Shown: positions 15,534 through 23,324 of the stretch, piece after piece
Layout of the letters: the number at the start of each line of letters is the position of its first letter
Position numbering within the stretch: the first letter of the stretch is position 1
NCBI GenBank assembly: GCA_028671895.1
Contig: JAPMAC010000234.1
Coordinates: forward strand, 992,001-1,056,000
From: Oenanthe sinensis
Lineage: Eukaryota > Streptophyta > Magnoliopsida > Apiales > Apiaceae
DNA: 64,000 bases
Direction of reading: 5' to 3'
The notes under the pieces: generated by a model
Databases searched by the model: none
Told to the model about the DNA's origin: nothing
Seen by the model: only the letters and a program-made list of their open reading frames with translations
Translations under genes and position numbers: made by a program

Positions 15534-15538
15534 TAGCT
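15534..15538. other. Target-site duplication (left), TAGCT
   Basis: The five bases TAGCT lie directly before the first TG of the copia LTR and are repeated directly after its final CA at 27344-27348. Without the element the satellite subunit reads continuously. A five-base duplication is normal for LTR-element integrases and shows that these are the true ends. Confidence 0.97.
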
Positions 15539-16664
15539 TGAAAGGCATATGTCAAGGCCTATTTGTAATAAGTAGATGACAACTCAACTCAAGTAAGTAA
15601 TAAATACTGAGGAAGGAATCAAGATGAAGACAGTCAACTAGACACAAAGAATCCTAATATCAGAAGTATTCTAATGAAGCTGCTACTCTACACCGGAAGA
15701 AGTTCATTAATATGTTCAAGCGTCGGCGAAAAATAAAGGAGTAGTATTTCAGAAGAGTTCAGAAGATACAAAAGATTTCAAGTGCCTACTACAAAGAGAT
15801 TCCAAGAAAAGAAATAGTGAAGACAAAGCTAGAAGCAAGACAAGACACAAAGACCACTACAGAAGAAATGAGAATCAACATTGTAGTTAGTCATCCGTGA
15901 ACCAGACCAGTGCACAGGGTGTCAACAGTGTCAGTGAAGATTCGTTATCAAAAAGTTTAAGTGGTTAAAAAAAAAAAGGTTATTGTTGAAGAACAGAAGA
16001 GTTTTATCTACATCAACAATAGTCAAGCCTTTAATTTAATTCTCTGTTAATTAATTAAATTAATTAGTTAATTTAATTAGTAAATTAATTCACTCAGAAT
16101 TAATTTATTTCTTTAATTAATTAAAGGATTAATTAATTTAGAATTATTTTAGAATGACAGAAGAAAGAAGCTGGAAGCTCAAGGGATGCAGAAACAGCTA
16201 AACAGGCCTGACAGTACTGACTTTAAGACAAGACGGAAAAAGTATTGACACGGAAGAAATGCAGAGTCATATATTCGTAAAGGTGGAACCCCGGTTGGAA
16301 TTGATTTATCATTTCCAAGTCAAAAGGAGTTTGGTTCCAGACCATCAGAAGACCGCAGCTTAGAGCGTAAGGATTTATTTAATTAATAAATATTTTATTT
16401 ATTTAGTAAATTATATTTATAAATATCTAAATAATATTAGATATTTATTTTTATAATTTATGAATTAAATTTATTATTTATTAATCAAAGATTATAAGCT
16501 GTGCGGGTCGAAAAGTATTTCTACGGAGCCAGTCACTACAGGACGAAATAAGCCCCTTTGAATTGCAATTTGAAATGGCAGGAGCTTTATTTCTAAAGGA
16601 GCCAATCAGAGCATGCCATGTGTCCATTCAAGAGAAAGAGAAATGAATTGGCAGTTGGTTGAAG

Positions 16665-17050
16665 AAGTCATACCGAGAATTTAAATGTCATACTGAGAAA
16701 ATCAAAAGTCATACCGAGCTTTGATTTAATAAGTCATACCGAGAATTTTCTTTTTAATATAAGTCATTCTGATTTATATTAATTAGGAAAATTCGAATAT
16801 GACTTAAGAATAAGTCATACCGAATTTTCTTAGTTCAAAAGGTCATGCTGGAGCAAGTGGATTGATTTTTTATTTAATTAAAAAAAGTCATACCGATTTT
16901 TTTTATTAATAAAATAAGTCATACCGAATTTCTGTAAGTCATACCGAGTGAAAAAAAGTCATGCCCAGTTTTTATAAGTCATACAAGTGTTAAAATAAGT
17001 CATACAGACTTATTTTCTTGAAATTAAGTCATACTGAAAAAGGTCATAGC
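16665..17050 (+). promoter_or_regulatory. U3 cluster of AAGTCATACCGA-type repeats
   Basis: About fifteen direct copies of a short word, best form AAGTCATACCGA, lie within 390 bp directly upstream of the TATA motif; one inverted copy (ATGACTTA) is present near 16800. The GTCAT core is the constant part, and variants include GTCATACTGA, GTCATTCTGA, GTCATGCTGG, GTCATGCCCA and GTCATACAG. Spacing is irregular, so this is a scattered cluster and not a simple tandem array. The reverse complement contains TGAC, the core also read by WRKY and some bZIP factors, but the flanking bases do not match a strict W-box. Position and copy number suggest an enhancer; no factor can be named. Confidence 0.75.
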
Positions 17051-17065
17051 AGCCTTTTTCATTCT

Positions 17066-17074
17066 CTATAAATA
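17066..17074 (+). promoter_or_regulatory. TATA box of the 5' LTR
   Basis: CTATAAATA is a near-ideal plant TATA box in an otherwise mixed context, about 360 bp before the LTR end and 16 bp after the last GTCAT repeat. Transcription would be expected to start roughly 30 bp downstream, near 17100, which would mark the U3/R boundary. The start site itself is inferred. Confidence 0.75.
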
Positions 17075-17437
17075 TGAGAATCAGCCTTCACTTTTTCAGT
17101 TGTTCAACTTGTTAAGAAGTTAAAAAAACAGTTCAAATTCAGTAATTTGTCTGCATTGTAATATTCACAGATTTCTGTGCTGAGTTTGGAATATAATTGT
17201 TAAACACGAACAGTTCATGTCAAATTTGTTCTAGAACTTTTATCAATTATATAACAGCTTTCTAATAATTAATTTTGTAATACTTTTCAAGTTAAAATTA
17301 TATCTTCTACTTGAACAGTATTTCATTTCAATTAATATTTCGTGTAAATTTAAAATAATATTTTTAAATCCAATATTCCGCGATAATTAATAGATATTGT
17401 ATTCAACCCCCCTTCTACAATATCAGGGACCAACAAT

Positions 17438-17449
17438 TGGTATCAAAGC
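17438..17449 (+). other. Primer binding site, tRNA-iMet
   Basis: TGGTATCAAAGC lies two bases after the end of the 5' LTR. It matches the usual plant initiator-tRNA-Met primer site TGGTATCAGAGC at 11 of 12 positions. This is where minus-strand DNA synthesis would start, and it fixes the plus orientation of the element. Confidence 0.92.
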
Positions 17450-17642
17450 TGGTTGATATTTTTCATATCAGATCCAAATCAAATTCCGCGAACTCATACA
17501 GATCTCAAAAATTATTTTAAATTCGAAATAATTTTTTAATCGAAATAATTTTTTTTCCGAAAAATTATTTTTGATCAAAAATTATTTTAAGTCAAAAATT
17601 AAAATATTTTTTGAAACAATTAATTTTTAATCTTATTTAAAG
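17450..17642 (+). other. 5' leader between primer site and gag
   Basis: A 193-bp non-coding leader, extremely AT-rich, with repeated runs such as AAATTATTTT and AAAATTATTTTAA. It would carry packaging and dimerisation signals of the genomic RNA, but no specific structure can be supported by eye. The first ATG after it, at 17643, opens gag. Confidence 0.6.
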
Positions 17643-18293
17643 ATGAGTACTCAAAGAGTTAGTAGCATTAAAATTCCACAATTTGATAAAGACAATTATA
17701 ATCTGTGGAAGAGAAAGATGACCTTGTTTCTTCGAGCTGCAAATCCCAAGTACAAGGATATTTTAAAAACTGGTGTTGCTGTTCCAATAAATATCTTTCC
17801 TGAGCATATGGAAGATGGTGTACTCATTCCGCACAGACAAGTTGAAAAAGATATTTCTGAGTACACTGAGACAGAAAAGGAACTGGATACATTGGACACC
17901 AGTCTGCAGTTAATTTTAGTGGAATCTCTTGATCCCGGAATGTACAATCATGTTGTTAATTGTAAAAATGCTAAACACATCTGGGAAACGATAGAGATAC
18001 TAAATGAAGGAACAGAAGAAGTAAGGGAGAACAGATTGGAAATCTTAACGTCTCAATATGAGCATTTTAGATCAAATCCTGGAGAAGGTATCTCTGAAGT
18101 TTTTGAGAGATACAACAAGCTGATAAATGATCTAAATCTCAATGGCAAACAATATACGAAGAAGGAGATCAATAGGAAGTTTTTGCTGACAATGCCAGTA
18201 CACTTGGAGCATAGGATTACTGCCATCAGGGAGTCAAGGGACATGAATGAAATTTTCATTGGAAAGACTTTATGGCGTACTGAAGACCTATGA
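17643..18293 (+). CDS. gag: Gag, N-terminal part (broken by frameshift)
   Basis: Encodes 216 residues of a copia Gag, the structural protein that forms the cytoplasmic virus-like particle. The ATG at 17643 is the first after the leader. The N-terminus (IPQFDKDNYNLWKRKM, about residues 11-26) is the usual copia Gag start. Residues about 80-200 match the UBN2/retrotransposon-gag type by eye, with the conserved IW after a DxxxA-like stretch and the L-x-EF-like segment around residues 140-165. The last 13 or so residues are out of frame: family similarity passes into the overlapping frame beginning around 18257. The likely cause is one extra T in the four-T run at 18253-18256. A sequencing or assembly indel is an alternative, because the break is in a homopolymer. 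Confidence 0.88.
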   Translation: MSTQRVSSIKIPQFDKDNYNLWKRKMTLFLRAANPKYKDILKTGVAVPINIFPEHMEDGVLIPHRQVEKDISEYTETEKELDTLDTSLQLILVESLDPGMYNHVVNCKNAKHIWETIEILNEGTEEVRENRLEILTSQYEHFRSNPGEGISEVFERYNKLINDLNLNGKQYTKKEINRKFLLTMPVHLEHRITAIRESRDMNEIFIGKTLWRTEDL

Positions 18294-20076
18294 GCTAGAG
18301 CAGATTCAACAGAAAGAAATATATGGTACAGGCAAGGTGGTTAGCAAGTCTACAGCTCTTGTAGCAGAAGAACCAGAATACAGAAAAGCTAAGACTGAAT
18401 CTTCTTCAGTCAACATCATTGATCAGGGTATTGTTGCAAAAGTTGGTGCAACTCTAATGAATTCAGCTGATAGTGAATTCTACTCAATGGAAGAACTCGA
18501 TCAACTTGAGGATGAATCTCTGGCTCTGATTGCTAGAAAATTTGGAAATACAAGATTCAGGAGGAATCCTAGTTTCAAATTCAAGCCTATGGCAAATAGA
18601 TTTCAGACAAGTGGTTCTTCTAGCTCATCCAATACAAGAGGTGGATACAAGACAGGGATGGTAGACAGAAGCAAGATCCGTTGCTTCAACTGCAATGAAA
18701 TGGGACACTTTGCTACTGATTGTAGAAAGCCCAGGCAGGAAAGAAAGAAGGATTCATATGACGAGCTCAAACAGAAATATGACGCTCTACTGAAGAAGCA
18801 TCAGGGAAAATCATACTTAGCAGCAGAAAAAAACTGGGATGATTCCGACAATGATGAAGAAGATCAAATGGGAAATCTTGCTCTAATGGCCTCTTCTTCT
18901 GAAGGATCACAATCTCCACCTCGACAAGGAATTGAGGTAAACCCTAGCTGTCCTAAAATGTTTAAATTGATAGGTGAGAATTTAATTGATGCTAGAGATC
19001 GAATAAAAGTCTTAATTCTCGAAAACAAAGTTTTAAAAGAGGAGAATTATGAATTGAAAAAGCTGAAACTTATTAATGTTAAATTAACTGAAGATGTTGC
19101 ATTTCAAGTTAATAGAGTCAACTGCTATGTTGAAATTGAAGCTTTTTTGAAAGATAAAATTGAAAAAGAAAAGGTCAGGTGTCAAGCCTATAGAACTGCT
19201 TCATTTGTTATGAAAGATCTAGTTGACCAACAAGAGATAAATCGGAAAGTTGGAATAGGTTTTGAATATAATGAATCAGTAGGAAAGCTTAGTAACATCA
19301 CCCCTTTTAAAAAGACTGCTATAGAGAGGGGTATTCCACATGTTATTAAGGACACCAAGAAACCTCTTTTCATAACTCCTATTGCAGAACCAGTTCTTGA
19401 TAGTTGTGTAATAGTGGATTATGAAATTAAATGTGAAGACCTTGAAGAGAAAAAAAGAGAAGAACAGACTAGGGACATAAAAGGAATAAATGTCCAAGAA
19501 GAGAAAGTTACACCCAAGACACCAGTGAAAGTTGTAGGAACTTCTGATTTCCACAAACCTGGTATAGGTGCTAAAAACTTAAAGAATAAAATGAACAGAC
19601 CTAACAACAATTTTGTTCGAAGTAGGGATAGTAACAATAGATGTCATTCTACTGAAAACTTTAAATCTGATGAAAAAGTTAAAGTAGAAACTATTAAAAT
19701 GCCTACTGCTGTGAATAACATGCCTGCTATTGATGTATGCCATAAACCTTGTGGTATGTTAAATTGTATGTTATGTGCTTTTAATGCTATGACTGCTTAT
19801 TTCAAACGCATGACTGCTAATAAAAAGAACATGACACCGAGACAACACATCAATAATAAATTTGCAAAATCCAAGACTGCTATTCCTTCACCTGTCAAGA
19901 AGGAAAAATATATTCCTAAGTCTAAACAAAAAGTTGTTAAGACTATTTATAGGAAAGTAAGTACAGTCAAGGAGGATGCGGCTGTTGTTCGAAAAGGATC
20001 TGTTGTCAAAGCTGACAAAGGTCAATTCTTTAAGTATGCCGGGCCCAATCAATTTTGGGCTCCGAAGTCGATCTAA
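18247..20076 (+). CDS. gag: Gag, C-terminal part: zinc knuckle, coiled coil and Cys-rich extension
   Basis: Continues Gag in the next frame. The ATG at 18247 is probably not a real start; homology begins near residue 5 (LERLYGVLKTYELEQ). A CCHC zinc knuckle (C146, C149, H154, C159) would bind genomic RNA. After it comes an unusually long tail of about 450 residues. An acidic stretch lies near 198-206, a Leu/Lys/Glu-rich predicted coiled coil spans about 250-330, and a basic tail covers about 515-600. A second cysteine cluster, C498-X3-C502-X4-C507-X2-C510, follows the coiled coil. Long coiled-coil Gag tails are typical of sireviruses. The frame ends in TAA at 20074-20076, with pol continuing in the same frame after a second stop. 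Confidence 0.88.
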   Translation: MKFSLERLYGVLKTYELEQIQQKEIYGTGKVVSKSTALVAEEPEYRKAKTESSSVNIIDQGIVAKVGATLMNSADSEFYSMEELDQLEDESLALIARKFGNTRFRRNPSFKFKPMANRFQTSGSSSSSNTRGGYKTGMVDRSKIRCFNCNEMGHFATDCRKPRQERKKDSYDELKQKYDALLKKHQGKSYLAAEKNWDDSDNDEEDQMGNLALMASSSEGSQSPPRQGIEVNPSCPKMFKLIGENLIDARDRIKVLILENKVLKEENYELKKLKLINVKLTEDVAFQVNRVNCYVEIEAFLKDKIEKEKVRCQAYRTASFVMKDLVDQQEINRKVGIGFEYNESVGKLSNITPFKKTAIERGIPHVIKDTKKPLFITPIAEPVLDSCVIVDYEIKCEDLEEKKREEQTRDIKGINVQEEKVTPKTPVKVVGTSDFHKPGIGAKNLKNKMNRPNNNFVRSRDSNNRCHSTENFKSDEKVKVETIKMPTAVNNMPAIDVCHKPCGMLNCMLCAFNAMTAYFKRMTANKKNMTPRQHINNKFAKSKTAIPSPVKKEKYIPKSKQKVVKTIYRKVSTVKEDAAVVRKGSVVKADKGQFFKYAGPNQFWAPKSI

Positions 20077-20085
20077 TCCGTTTGA
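20074..20085 (+). other. Double in-frame stop between gag and pol
   Basis: The gag C-terminal frame and the protease frame are the same frame. They are separated only by TAA (20074-20076) and TGA (20083-20085) with two codons between. The protease segment has no ATG of its own near its start. In SIRE1-type elements a single stop separates gag and pol and readthrough has been proposed. Here two stops in a row make efficient readthrough less likely, so one or both may be mutations. Confidence 0.85.
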
Positions 20086-20088
20086 TAT

Positions 20089-20769
20089 GTGCAGGGAGTT
20101 AAACAGGTAAACCGGGTTGTATGGATCCTAGACAGTGGATCGTCAAGGCATATGACCGGAGATAGAGCCCTGCTATCAGACGTGGTTGAAAGAGCTGGCC
20201 CAATCGTCACCTTTGGAGATAACAGCAAAGGAATGACTACGGGATATGGCAAGTTAAATACTGGAAATGTTATCATTGAAAACGTCTCTTTGGTGGAAGG
20301 ACTTAAGCACAATCTACTCAGCGTCAGTCAATTCTGTGATAGAGGTTACAAAGTAAACTTTATCAAGGAGAAGTGCTTAATAGCTCAGTCTAAAGAAGAC
20401 AGACTAGCCTTGCGTGGAGTAAGGAAAGGAAACTTGTACGTAGCTGATTTCAACTCGGGAACTGAAGCTGAAGCAAACTGTTTTTATTCAAAAGCTTCAA
20501 CAGAAGAAAGTTGGCTATGGCACAAGAAACTCTCACACCTGAATTTCAAAACAATGAACTCTCTAGTCAAGAGGGATTTGGTGAGAGGACTGCCTCCGAT
20601 GGAATTTACACAAGAAGGATTGTGTGAGGCATGTCAAAAAGGGAAGTCAAAAAGAGCAACTCACAAAGGCACAGACACTACAAATATTACTGAACCACTG
20701 CAGCTGCTTCATATAGATTTATTTGGTCCAGTTAATATCTGTCTATATCAAGGAAGAAATATGCCTTAG
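20089..20769 (+). CDS. pol: Pol part 1: aspartic protease, HHCC finger and start of integrase (frame-broken)
   Basis: The open frame follows the gag stops and has no ATG; the first codon given is GTG, so this is a piece of polyprotein and not a separate gene. The protease active site is WILDSGSSRHMTG with catalytic D15-S16-G17; it would cleave the Gag-Pol precursor. The integrase zinc finger has H145-X4-H150 and C179-X2-C182. The first catalytic aspartate of integrase is D210 in LLHIDLFGP. The frame is lost about ten residues later and the protein ends at 20769. The rest of integrase continues in the frame of 20769-23324, so a small indel (net +2 or -1) lies at roughly 20735-20755. Confidence 0.9.
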   Translation: MQGVKQVNRVVWILDSGSSRHMTGDRALLSDVVERAGPIVTFGDNSKGMTTGYGKLNTGNVIIENVSLVEGLKHNLLSVSQFCDRGYKVNFIKEKCLIAQSKEDRLALRGVRKGNLYVADFNSGTEAEANCFYSKASTEESWLWHKKLSHLNFKTMNSLVKRDLVRGLPPMEFTQEGLCEACQKGKSKRATHKGTDTTNITEPLQLLHIDLFGPVNICLYQGRNMP

Positions 20770-23324
20770 TGATTGTAGATGACTTCACAAAGTACACGTG
20801 GGTTTTATTCTTGAACTCTAAGGATGAAACTCCACAGTTGGTGATTGATCATGTAAAATTGATTGAGTTAGATTCAAAACTACCTGTCCGGGCAATCAGA
20901 TCAGATAATGGAACAGAATTCAAGAATGAAATTCTGAATAGCTTCTGCTCAGACAAAGGGATAACAAGACAATTCTCAGCGCCAAGAACTCCGCAACAGA
21001 ATGGAGTAGTAGAAAGGAAGAATCGAACCTTGATTAAAGCTGCAAGAACAATGTTAAGTGAATCAAGGTTGCCTATCTACTTCTGGGCTGAAGCAGTGAA
21101 CACAGCTTGTTATACCCAGAATCGAACCTTAATCAACAAGGATCATATGAAGACACCCTACGAATTAATGGCTGGCAAGAAACCAACACTCAAATACTTT
21201 CATGTATTTGGAGCCAAATGTTTTGTGCTAAAAGATGGAGATGAACATCGTGGCAAATTCGAGGCCAAGGCACATGAAGCAATTTTTGTCGGCTACTCAA
21301 AAAGAGCATATAGGGTGTACATAATTGATCAGCACCAAGTAAAAGAAAGTGTCAACGTAACATTTGATGACACTAAACTCCCGAGCATCCAAACTGAAGA
21401 TTCTTCTGAGTCATTAAAATTTGACAATCATCCAGACTCAGATTCGGATAATGAAGAAGAGCCTGAGGTTGCAACAGGAAATGATGATGACAACAATGAT
21501 GGTAATGATCCAGGTAATAGTGGTGGAAACAATGGAAACACTAGAGATACTACTAATACCAGTGGTGGATCAACAAGTCATCCAGGCAGCAACTCAGGGG
21601 GAGATAAAGGATCAACTAGCACAACACAACATCACAATGAATATAGAGGCGAATCATCAAGATCAAACCTACCAAGGGAAAGGAGATGGAGCAAAAATCA
21701 TCCCTTTGAATTGATCATAGGTGATCCAGATGTTGGTGTTAGAACCAGAAGTGCAACTTTAAATGAATGTTTATTTTCGGTTTTTCTATCTCAAGAAGAA
21801 CCAAAGAAAATTGAAGATGCTCTAACTGATCCAGATTGGGTTCTTGCCATGCAAGAAGAACTCAATCAGTTCGAAAGGCAAGAAGTATGGACACTGGTAC
21901 CCAGGCCTAAAGATAGATCTGTTATTGGCACGAAATGGGTATACAAGAACAAGTTAGACGGTGATGGCATTATTACAAGGAACAAGGCCAGACTGGTGGC
22001 AAAGGGTTACTCCCAGGAAGAGGGAATTGATTATGATGAGACCTACGCACCAGTTGCAAGACTTGAAGCCATCAGGATATTTCTGGCATTCGCAGCACAT
22101 TCCAATTTTAAAGTCTATCAAATGGATGTGAAGAGTGCTTTTCTGAATGGAAAGTTAGAAGAGGAAGTATATGTGGAACAGCCTCCTGGCTTTGAAAATC
22201 CAGAGTTTGCTGATTTTGTATATTTCTTATTCAAAGCCCTCTATGGACTCAAGCAAGCACCGAGGACATGGTATGACACTCTCTCTCAATTTTTACTTGA
22301 AAACGGTTTTACTAGAGGTGTCATAGATAAAACTCTCTTTTACAAATTACATGATAAAGATATGATATTTGTCCAAGTTTATGTTGACGATATTATATTT
22401 GGTTCTACTAATGAAAACTTGTGCAAGAGATTTGCTAAGTTAATGCAGAGTAGGTATGAAATGAGCATGATGGGTGAGCTGTCATTCTTCCTTGGATTGC
22501 AAGTGAAGCAAAAGGAAAATGGGATTTTTATTTGCCAATCAAAGTACGTAAGGGATCTTCTAAGGAAATACAATCTAGAAGATTCTACTCCGGCAAAAAC
22601 CCCTATGCCAACAGCCACAAAGCTTGACAAAGATGAAACTGGTAAGAAGGTTGACATCACAAGCTATAGAGGTATGATAGGCTCATTATTATATCTAACT
22701 GCTAGTAGACCCGATATAATGTTTGTAACATGCTTATGTGCAAGGTTTCAAACTGACCCTAGAGAATCTCATCTTATAGCTGTTAAAAGAATTTTTAGAT
22801 ATCTGAAGGGTACACCGAATCTTGGAATTTGGTACCCTAAAGGTACAGGTTTTGAACTAATAGGCTATACAGATTCAGATTATGCAGGATGCATGATGGA
22901 CAGGAAAAGTACATCTGGAAGTTGTCAGTTTCTAGGACGACGGTTGATTTCCTGGTACAGCAAGAAACAACACTCAGTATCTACCTCGACAGCCGAAGCA
23001 GAATATATTGCGGCAGGTAGTTGTTGTGCACAAATCTTGTGGATAAGGAATCAGCTGAATGATTATGGACTTGCGCTATCTAAAATTCCAATACTTTGCG
23101 ACAACACAAGTGCCATAGCTATTTCCAATAATCCTGTACAACATTCAAGAACCAAGCACATAGACATAAGGTATCATTTTATCCGAGAGCATGTCATGAA
23201 CGGAACTGTGGTGTTACATTTTGTACCCACAGAAGATCAAATTACCGACATCTTCACGAAACCACTTGATGAATCCACTTTCTCTAAGTTGGTTAGTGAG
23301 TTAGGGATGTTAAACATGAACTAA
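20769..23324 (+). CDS. pol: Pol part 2: integrase core, reverse transcriptase, RNase H
   Basis: An 851-residue open frame starting at a GTG inside integrase, so the true start is upstream in the broken frame. Integrase catalytic residues D46 (IRSDNGTEF) and E82 (QQNGVVERKNRT) are separated by 35 residues, completing the DDE triad begun in the previous segment. A low-complexity Asp/Asn/Gly/Ser linker spans about 210-300. Reverse transcriptase covers about 388-630, with D453 in QMDVKSAFLNG and the YVDD box at 538-541. RNase H covers about 695-835, with D702 (YTDSDYAG), E745 (TAEAEY), D778 (ILCDNTSAI) and the HIDIRYHFIR block at 797-806. All catalytic residues seen are intact, so this half looks functional apart from its missing start. 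Confidence 0.95.
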   Translation: MIVDDFTKYTWVLFLNSKDETPQLVIDHVKLIELDSKLPVRAIRSDNGTEFKNEILNSFCSDKGITRQFSAPRTPQQNGVVERKNRTLIKAARTMLSESRLPIYFWAEAVNTACYTQNRTLINKDHMKTPYELMAGKKPTLKYFHVFGAKCFVLKDGDEHRGKFEAKAHEAIFVGYSKRAYRVYIIDQHQVKESVNVTFDDTKLPSIQTEDSSESLKFDNHPDSDSDNEEEPEVATGNDDDNNDGNDPGNSGGNNGNTRDTTNTSGGSTSHPGSNSGGDKGSTSTTQHHNEYRGESSRSNLPRERRWSKNHPFELIIGDPDVGVRTRSATLNECLFSVFLSQEEPKKIEDALTDPDWVLAMQEELNQFERQEVWTLVPRPKDRSVIGTKWVYKNKLDGDGIITRNKARLVAKGYSQEEGIDYDETYAPVARLEAIRIFLAFAAHSNFKVYQMDVKSAFLNGKLEEEVYVEQPPGFENPEFADFVYFLFKALYGLKQAPRTWYDTLSQFLLENGFTRGVIDKTLFYKLHDKDMIFVQVYVDDIIFGSTNENLCKRFAKLMQSRYEMSMMGELSFFLGLQVKQKENGIFICQSKYVRDLLRKYNLEDSTPAKTPMPTATKLDKDETGKKVDITSYRGMIGSLLYLTASRPDIMFVTCLCARFQTDPRESHLIAVKRIFRYLKGTPNLGIWYPKGTGFELIGYTDSDYAGCMMDRKSTSGSCQFLGRRLISWYSKKQHSVSTSTAEAEYIAAGSCCAQILWIRNQLNDYGLALSKIPILCDNTSAIAISNNPVQHSRTKHIDIRYHFIREHVMNGTVVLHFVPTEDQITDIFTKPLDESTFSKLVSELGMLNMN

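Larger units (their letters stand above)
1..15538. repeat. Satellite array, left segment (40/50-bp subunits, about 499-bp higher-order repeat)
   Basis: A continuous AT-rich tandem array fills this segment. Each subunit carries the words TTCATTCTTGACTCG and GAACTTGAAAAC or close variants. Subunit lengths are about 40 and about 50 bp, the longer ones carrying an extra ten or so bases such as GTAACAATATA or TGAAAGAACTT. The marker word GTAGGATCAATCTT recurs at 285, 605, 1104, 1784, 2104, 2603, 3283, 3602, 4282, 4602 and 5101. From 5101 it recurs every 499 bp to 7596, then after 680 and 320 bp at 8276 and 8596, and again every 499 bp to 15083. No long open frame lies in the array and no other element interrupts it. 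The array runs off the left edge. It may be centromeric, pericentromeric or subtelomeric; the sequence alone does not decide. Confidence 0.97.
15539..17435 (+). repeat. 5' LTR of the copia element
   Basis: This 1,897-bp direct repeat starts TGAAAGGCATATG and ends GGGACCAACA. It matches 25447-27343 with three substitutions and two one-base indels that cancel. U3 is long: a core TATA motif lies about 1.53 kb into the LTR, leaving about 0.37 kb for R and U5. Upstream of the TATA is a cluster of GTCATACCGA-type repeats. The middle is very AT-rich, with ATTAATTAAATTAATT-type stretches near 16020-16140 and 16380-16500. The LTR should act as promoter for the genomic RNA, and its 3' copy as terminator. 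Confidence 0.96.

Noticed and set aside
1..15538. Regular direct repeats resembling a CRISPR array
   Set aside because: There are no unique spacers: the whole sequence is variants of the same subunit, the subunits abut each other, and the surroundings are plant retroelements.
20089..20091. GTG as a true start of a separate protease gene
   Set aside because: Plant elements translate pol as part of a polyprotein; GTG is only the first usable codon after the in-frame TGA.
21421..21714. 97-codon Met/Gln-rich open frame inside pol
   Set aside because: It is the shifted reading of the low-complexity linker between integrase and reverse transcriptase; the pol frame carries the conserved domains.
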